Positions 61,671 through 64,000 of a stretch of DNA of 64,000 nt are shown here, one piece after another. Under the pieces are notes generated by a model. The model was not told the origin of the DNA and searched no databases. It saw only the letters and a list, made by a program, of their open reading frames with translations. Source of the DNA: Nostoc sp. UHCC 0702 (GTDB lineage: Bacteria > Cyanobacteriota > Cyanobacteriia > Cyanobacteriales > Nostocaceae); assembly GCA_017164015.1 (NCBI GenBank), contig CP071065.1:5904091-5968090 (forward strand), written 5' to 3'. Every line of letters starts with the position of its first letter. The stretch's first letter is position 1. The translations under genes were made by a program, and so were the position numbers.

Positions 61671-62606
61671 ATGGAAACGAAAATAGCCAGATACGTCCGA
61701 TTAATCAAACAAGCTTTGACTGATTACAAATGGACTTTATACTATTTTCAAATGCTGATTTTAAACCCAAATTATCGAAGATTAATAGGAAATTTATTAT
61801 GCTGTTTACTTCCCAAAAGTTCCAAAGGCAAAATTAATCTTGAAATTCAAAAAGATGTTCAATTTTTGAAAGAAAATGGATTGTTAATCTTGGAAAGTTT
61901 TGTAAAAAAGACTCAAATTGAAGATATGAAGTCATATTTATCTCCAAAGTTATGCATGGATCGTCAACGACCAGGAAATGAGACATTTTTCGCCCCAAGA
62001 TTAGCTCCTAAATCCTGTATTCATGCCTATTATAAACTTGAGGAGATAGTTAATATCCCCCATGTATTAGAGCTGGCCAACGACACAAGAATTTTAACCA
62101 TAATCGAGGAGATATTTGGAGCAAAGCCAACAATTTCTATGATACACATCTGGTGGTTATTGTCTGGCTTTGATACTCATGCAAATTTAGATGAACGATA
62201 TTTTACACATCCCGGAGAATTTCATAGAGATGTGGATGATTGGTCAGAAATTAAGTTGTTTATCTATTTAAGTGATGTAGATGAAGGTTCTGGCCCTCAT
62301 GCATATATTAAAAAGTCCCACACATGGTTACTCCCACCTAGAAAGAGAGATCTAGACATTAATAATCCTGATTTCCCCATCAAAGATAACTTAATAAAAC
62401 TTACTGGTGAAGCAGGCTTCGCTTGGCTTGAGAATAGCTATGTACTCCACCGATCTCTGGTTCCTCAAAATAAGCATCGGTTGATTGTAGCAGTAACTTA
62501 CACCTTGTTTCCATTACCATTTGGGCCTAAAATTCCTTTAAGGTCATGTGCAGATCCCAATCAATTCGATCCCTACATCAATAGAATCTATTTAAAATAT
62601 CGGTAA
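61671..62606 (+). CDS. second PhyH-type dioxygenase-like protein
   Basis: A 311-residue protein from the ATG METKIARYV. An N-terminal helical region of about 85 residues precedes the fold. The iron site reads PGEFHRDVDDWSE (His-x-Asp near residue 184) with the distal His in YVLHRSLVP (about 260) and the 2-oxoglutarate-binding Arg in NKHRLIVAVTYT. The LFIYLSDVDEGSGPHAYIKKSHTW core is the family hallmark. Like the enzyme at 54833, it is embedded among glycosyltransferases, and the two are only distantly similar to each other. The preceding 250-base gap contains no feature. Confidence 0.8.
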   Translation: METKIARYVRLIKQALTDYKWTLYYFQMLILNPNYRRLIGNLLCCLLPKSSKGKINLEIQKDVQFLKENGLLILESFVKKTQIEDMKSYLSPKLCMDRQRPGNETFFAPRLAPKSCIHAYYKLEEIVNIPHVLELANDTRILTIIEEIFGAKPTISMIHIWWLLSGFDTHANLDERYFTHPGEFHRDVDDWSEIKLFIYLSDVDEGSGPHAYIKKSHTWLLPPRKRDLDINNPDFPIKDNLIKLTGEAGFAWLENSYVLHRSLVPQNKHRLIVAVTYTLFPLPFGPKIPLRSCADPNQFDPYINRIYLKYR

Positions 62607-62622
62607 TTGAGTAGGGTTAGTT

Positions 62623-62793
62623 TCAGATATGTTTGCCTTAATATCTTACACCAAAAATTTTGGTATATTGGTTGCACAGGCTCTAGGTGTAGGTATTCCC
62701 GTTCTTTTTACTCCTGGTATTGTTCAACAAAAGCAACTGGTTTATGTACCAGAATTGGATGTGTTAGCGCTCGTACCCATAATTTATACGTGA
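62623..62793 (+). pseudogene. decayed third copy of the duplicated glycosyltransferase
   Basis: Sixteen bases after the dioxygenase stop, the frame reads SDMFALISYTKNFGI, then VGIPVLFTPGIV and LVYVPELDVLAL, lining up with SDLFALTSHAENFGI, VGVPVVVTPGV and LGYVPELDVLAI of the gene at 60246. Only about 55 codons of the donor half remain, without any N-terminal part, and a stop follows. It is a relic rather than a gene. Confidence 0.85.
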
Positions 62794-62805
62794 ATTCGAT
62801 GAACT

Positions 62806-62885
62806 TCTCCCCAACTCCTCTCCGACCCGGCTACCTTGTACACACAAGCCCTTATAAGAAGAGAGGTTTGGAGAGGGTTTTTTTT
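62806..62885. repeat. imperfect inverted repeat with T tract
   Basis: An arm ttctccccaactcctctcc is opposed to gagaggtttggagaggg, with an inner cttgt...acaag dyad, followed by eight T. It resembles the C-rich fragment near 20895 and may act as a terminator for the block ending at 62606. Confidence 0.55.
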
Positions 62886-63015
62886 AATCCGTCAAACTCA
62901 CGTTAATTATTGCTAATCACTTTTGTTGCTCTATCTGTTAAAATCATTTTTTTAACTTTTATCATAAGTGAAATTTAATTATAAAAAATAAAAAAAACTG
63001 GCGAAATTTTGTTAA

Positions 63016-64000
63016 ATGAATAAAAATAATTGGAAAACTCTTAGCTCACCTTATATGGCTTTGAGCCTGTGCTTACTTGTATCTTTCCCCTTATTTTTTT
63101 TGAGAGGGATTGGCGTATTTGATGACTCTGTATTTCTCAAAATTGGGGAATTAATTCTTAATGGATTAGTTCCATATCGAGATGTATTTGATAATAAACC
63201 TCCAGGAATCTATTATCTGGGTGCTGCGATCGCTGCCATCGGCAACAGTCATTGGCTAGCACCACGAATTTTTTTGTTTGTATTTGCTGCTGTTTTCGGC
63301 GTGTGGGTAATTAGATATACTAGCAAATACTGGGGTAGTTTAGCAGCGTATCTAGTCGCTTGGATATTTGGACTATCTTATACCATTGCCCAAGGCTATA
63401 GCTTTCATACAGACCAGTTCTGTGCTTTTTTTGGGTTTGCTGCGATCGCGGCAATCTCTGGAGAACGTCGTCACGTGAAAAGTTCATGGTTATTGTGCGG
63501 AATTTCCATTAGTATTGCCCTTCTTTTCAAACAAGTAGCTGTGATTTATTTAGCAGCAATTATCTTTGCTCAACTCGCCGCCAGTCTGGCAAAAAAATTG
63601 TCTTGGCAATCCCTATTCAGTCGCTGCATAATGCTGATATCTGGATTTGCCATCATCCCTGGAATAGTGGTTGCTGTCATTCTCTGGAACGGAATCTGGC
63701 AAGACTTTTATGATGCAGTTTTTATCAGTATACCCGTAGCACAAAAATCTATTAATCTGTCTGATACATTTAATTTATGGATCAAAGTACCATCTATCTG
63801 GTTAGCTATAGCGTGTTTTTTAATTTTAATTATAGACAAAAAGCTGCGTCTTCTTTTACAAAAAAATGATTATTTTTCTGAACTACTGTTATTAATAGTA
63901 GTTGGAGTTTTATCTGTATTGCCAACTCTCAGTCAAGTTAGTAATACACACTACACTGGCGCATCTCTCGTTTTTATGGCAATTATTAGTTCCATAATTT
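63016..64000 (+). CDS. GT39/ArnT-like membrane glycosyltransferase, partial at right edge
   Basis: Open from the ATG at 63016 to the end of the window (at least 328 residues), so the C-terminus is missing. Multiple membrane helices alternate with short loops. The first loop carries GVFDDSVFLKIGELILNGLVPYRDVFDNKPPGIYYLGAAI, with the Asp-Asp and DNKPP features of GT39-like (PMT_2/ArnT) enzymes that use polyprenyl-linked sugar donors on the periplasmic side. LSYTIAQGYSFHTDQFCAFFGFAAI is the usual second conserved block. It probably belongs to the same glycan locus and may decorate the polymer after export. Confidence 0.82.
   Translation, partial: MNKNNWKTLSSPYMALSLCLLVSFPLFFLRGIGVFDDSVFLKIGELILNGLVPYRDVFDNKPPGIYYLGAAIAAIGNSHWLAPRIFLFVFAAVFGVWVIRYTSKYWGSLAAYLVAWIFGLSYTIAQGYSFHTDQFCAFFGFAAIAAISGERRHVKSSWLLCGISISIALLFKQVAVIYLAAIIFAQLAASLAKKLSWQSLFSRCIMLISGFAIIPGIVVAVILWNGIWQDFYDAVFISIPVAQKSINLSDTFNLWIKVPSIWLAIACFLILIIDKKLRLLLQKNDYFSELLLLIVVGVLSVLPTLSQVSNTHYTGASLVFMAIISSII

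Noticed and set aside
62607..62906. 99-residue frame after the second dioxygenase
   Set aside because: The glycosyltransferase relic is readable in a different frame, so this frame is a shadow of degenerate DNA.

Overview
The window is cyanobacterial chromosome, most likely from a filamentous, heterocyst-forming lineage (Nostoc/Anabaena/Calothrix relatives). Four things point there: very frequent GCGATCGC (HIP1) octamers inside genes, short tandem heptamer arrays between genes, 24-bp small dispersed repeats, and a gene set typical of that group (Uma2 endonuclease, CHAT domain, cytochrome c6, PEP-CTERM protein, cyanobacterial Wzc-like kinase). The genus call is an inference from these signs, not from a marker gene.

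Region 1 (about 1-17.9 kb) is a mixed housekeeping and accessory stretch. It carries a metallophosphoesterase, a stand-alone CHAT (caspase-like) protein, two divergent SAM methyltransferases, a Uma2-type nuclease, a glyoxalase-fold protein, and a solo tnpB element of the IS200/IS605 superfamily with an intact active site. These are followed by a DUF4385 protein, several small unknown proteins, an aldo/keto reductase, a cytochrome c6, a group of small stress or envelope proteins (coiled coil, Pmp3-type, holin-like), a 2Fe-2S ferredoxin and the RNA-binding protein Tex. Its intergenic spaces are crowded with repeats: two 21-bp-period arrays, heptamer and octamer arrays, nested palindromes and dispersed hairpins.

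Region 2 (about 17.9-64 kb) is one very large exopolysaccharide or O-antigen-like locus. A Wzc-like polysaccharide co-polymerase/tyrosine kinase points left. A gene-free stretch of about 2.3 kb follows, then an almost wholly rightward series. It begins with a glycosyltransferase, a zinc-ribbon unknown, an ABC-2 exporter pair (Wzm/Wzt type) and a left-handed beta-helix acyltransferase, and a PEP-CTERM surface protein is embedded next. A tightly overlapping six-gene nucleotide-sugar module comes after that: oxidoreductase, aminotransferase, unknown Rossmann protein, formyltransferase, epimerase, second aminotransferase. The rest holds some seventeen glycosyltransferases of several folds (GT4, GT2, GT25, GT11-like, CgeB-like, GT39-like), two sugar or lipid methyltransferases, a Wzy-like polymerase, two PhyH-type dioxygenases and an AsnB-type amidotransferase. 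It also contains an acyltransferase pseudogene and a decayed third copy of a duplicated glycosyltransferase.

Read together, region 2 would make one or more unusual sugars (a 3-acetamido sugar, probably also an N-formylated amino sugar, perhaps an amidated uronic acid), assemble a long branched glycan, and export it through the ABC route and/or a Wzy route. The six-gene module, and especially its unrecognised fourth-position enzyme at 31330-32337, is the best candidate for undescribed biology. The last gene, a GT39-like membrane protein, runs off the right edge.
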